Source: a virus
Virus record (IMG/VR): IMGVR_UViG_3300033571_008051
Span: 1-30,245 of that record
Strand: one strand, 5' to 3'
Length of the DNA stretch: 30,245 nucleotides
In this document: in pieces, positions 28,968 through 30,245 of the stretch
Layout: the number at the start of each line of letters is the position of its first letter
Position numbering within the stretch: the stretch's first letter is position 1
Position numbers and translations under genes: made by a program
Notes under the pieces: model-generated
Seen by the model: the letters and a program-made list of their open reading frames with translations, nothing else
What the model was told of the DNA's origin: nothing
The model's database searches: none

Positions 28968-29870
28968 TTACGCGTTATCCAAGTGATACAATGCGATTTC
29001 GTTTCCGAAGCCATATTGTACTGCACCATAGAAGTCAGCAGAGAAACGAACTGTCTTGTCTCCGTTTACCGGTTCCATATCAATAACCGAGATGCTTGAG
29101 AAATCTTCAGTTGTGTTTGTTCCCATCCACAAGTTTGATTTCTGAGCCATTACCATTGTTGAGTCGCTCATACCTGGGCATTCAACGATTTCGTACTGAC
29201 CTAACCAAGTCATTGAGATAGCAGCACCCGATTGGTAAAGATTGTTATTACCTAACGCAGCTTGAGCATTTCTGTAAGCCTCTGCAACGTTAGAAGCAAC
29301 GTAAATCAATGGCTTTTCAGCAGAACGTCTAACGCGTAGAGGACAAGCAGCTACAAGCTCTTGGATTTTCTCTACAACGTTTGTTGCGTCGATAGCTTCG
29401 GGATCAGCAACATCGATAACTGTTGCATCTGCAAGCATCAATGTTTCAAATCCTGCGTAAGCACCGGTACCCGCCACACCCTGCCAAATCATTGTCTCGT
29501 TGATTTGACCGATAAGTCCAATCATAGTTACAGTAAGAGCATCAGCAGTTTCAGTGATGTCTCCATTTTGAGCCGCTAGAGCTTCCCAATCAGCTAAGAA
29601 ATCTTTTTTACAAAGTTCTCTTTGAAGTGCCATTGGTACAAGTGTGATAACACGCTCGTTCAATGTTACTGTTCCTGTTGGAGTGAATGTACAAGTCTGA
29701 CCGCTAAATGAAGTTGCGTTGTCAGTGATACGTCTTACAACTTGCTTGTAAGCAATGTTTGGTTTAACGGTTACGTTTTGTGCAGAATCGTTCGCAAGGA
29801 ACGCAGCTTGGATGTAACCCGCTAACTTTTCACCTGCGTAGGTGGTAGTTAATGAAGTTGTTGTTGCCAT
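28968..29870 (-). CDS. Major capsid protein, HK97-like
   Basis: The protein has 300 residues. It opens MATTTSLTTTYAGEKLAGYIQAAFLAN and contains CTFTPTGTVTLNERVITLVPMALQREL in the region of the E-loop/P-domain, an alpha-helical spine around VEKIQELVAACPLRVRR, and a C-terminal strand (VRFSADFYGAVQYGFGNEI). These match capsid proteins of Bacteroidota long-tailed phages. It follows the protease and scaffold-like genes, as in the HK97 fold group. It is flanked by a terminator and by an eight-base gap upstream. Confidence 0.85.
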   Translation of the reverse strand: MATTTSLTTTYAGEKLAGYIQAAFLANDSAQNVTVKPNIAYKQVVRRITDNATSFSGQTCTFTPTGTVTLNERVITLVPMALQRELCKKDFLADWEALAAQNGDITETADALTVTMIGLIGQINETMIWQGVAGTGAYAGFETLMLADATVIDVADPEAIDATNVVEKIQELVAACPLRVRRSAEKPLIYVASNVAEAYRNAQAALGNNNLYQSGAAISMTWLGQYEIVECPGMSDSTMVMAQKSNLWMGTNTTEDFSSISVIDMEPVNGDKTVRFSADFYGAVQYGFGNEIALYHLDNA

Positions 29871-29878
29871 TTCTTAAA

Positions 29879-30245
29879 TTAGTTTTTGTTAAGTGAAGCA
29901 AGGACACGCTCTGTCTGCGACATCTGTGACCAAGACTTTTTACTTAGGTTTGTTTTTTCTTTTTCTACTTCGCGCTTAGTTTCTTTAACCGAATTAGTCG
30001 CAGGAACTTTAGCGAGTTTTGCATTTTCAGATTTCACTTTCGCGAGATCTGTTTTAAGCGTTTCGTTCTCAGACTTCACAGTCGATAGTTCAGCAGTCGC
30101 TGAGTTCAATTGACCTTCAAGTTCCGACACGCGACCTGCAAGTGCTTCAACTGCTTGGCGAACATCGTCGCTCATTTCAGTCTCTTCAACTTCTTTCGCT
30201 TTAATCGAAACGATTTTTCCATCCAAGACCTCGATAGTTGTCTCG
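29879..30245 (-). CDS. Scaffold-like virion assembly protein, C-terminal part (starts at 320)
   Basis: This is the remainder of the gene that starts at 320 and passes through the circular join; bases 30159-30245 duplicate 1-87. It encodes residues from about 78 to 199: EETEMSDDVRQAVEALAGRV, then a long coiled coil (ELEGQLNSATAELSTVKSENE) and a C-terminal basic linker ending in SQTERVLASLNKN. The coiled coil plus a short basic C-terminal motif is the usual plan of scaffolding proteins, whose C-terminus touches the capsid. It lies eight bases before the major capsid gene. Confidence 0.8.
   Translation of the reverse strand, partial: ETTIEVLDGKIVSIKAKEVEETEMSDDVRQAVEALAGRVSELEGQLNSATAELSTVKSENETLKTDLAKVKSENAKLAKVPATNSVKETKREVEKEKTNLSKKSWSQMSQTERVLASLNKN
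30159..30245. repeat. Right copy of 87-bp terminal direct repeat
   Basis: Identical to bases 1-87; see the left copy. Removing one copy gives a 30,158-bp circle. Confidence 0.95.

Noticed and set aside
1-30245. CRISPR array, insertion sequence or integrase
   Set aside because: No regularly spaced repeats, no transposase motifs, and no tyrosine or serine recombinase signature in any frame I read.

Overview
This window looks like one complete genome of a tailed bacteriophage (class Caudoviricetes, long-tailed because it has a tape-measure protein) infecting a member of the Bacteroidota. Bases 1-87 are repeated exactly at 30159-30245, so the contig closes into a circle of 30,158 bp, and one virion-assembly gene runs across the join. 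The host assignment is inferred from three things: consensus Bacteroidota promoters (TTG or TTTG, about 20 bases, TAnnTTTG), A-rich start contexts such as ACAAATAAAAATCA in place of Shine-Dalgarno sites at many genes, and proteins of kinds I know from Bacteroidota phages. I see no integrase, excisionase or convincing CI-type repressor, so a virulent lifestyle is likely but not proven.

The genome has two opposed transcription blocks. The rightward block (15.8-23.56 kb) starts at a strong promoter at 15745-15777. It carries small unknown genes, an SSB-like protein with an acidic C-terminal tip, an HTH protein, a DnaA-domain-IV-like protein, replication-type proteins, a winged-helix protein, the large terminase, small zinc-finger and unknown proteins, and an orphan of 331 residues. 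It meets the leftward block at a bidirectional terminator (23581-23611).

The leftward block starts near 15.7 kb and runs down through position 1 and on from 30.2 kb to 23.6 kb. First come a VRR-NUC nuclease, a sigma-like protein, a Cys-rich protein, an intergenic region with a putative small RNA, an HTH-metallophosphoesterase, a cytosine-5 methyltransferase, a NinB-like protein and a probable small terminase. Then come the tail genes: a G/GT chaperone pair with a probable -1 frameshift, a fibre protein, a tail-completion protein, distal tail and hub proteins, and the tape measure. Prohead protease, scaffold-like protein, major capsid protein, a probable tube protein, portal and connector follow. 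Last is a lysis cassette of holin, amidase and unimolecular spanin. Tail genes lie upstream of head genes, portal lies after capsid, and the two terminase subunits lie on opposite strands.

The most striking unexplained element is a roughly 110-nt putative RNA at 14274-14382 (minus strand). It has a consensus host promoter, two hairpins and a terminator, and the 7-nt loop of the terminator hairpin is perfectly complementary to the loop of the first hairpin, which predicts a kissing-loop fold. All functions here come from reading the sequence and recalled family motifs; no database search was run.
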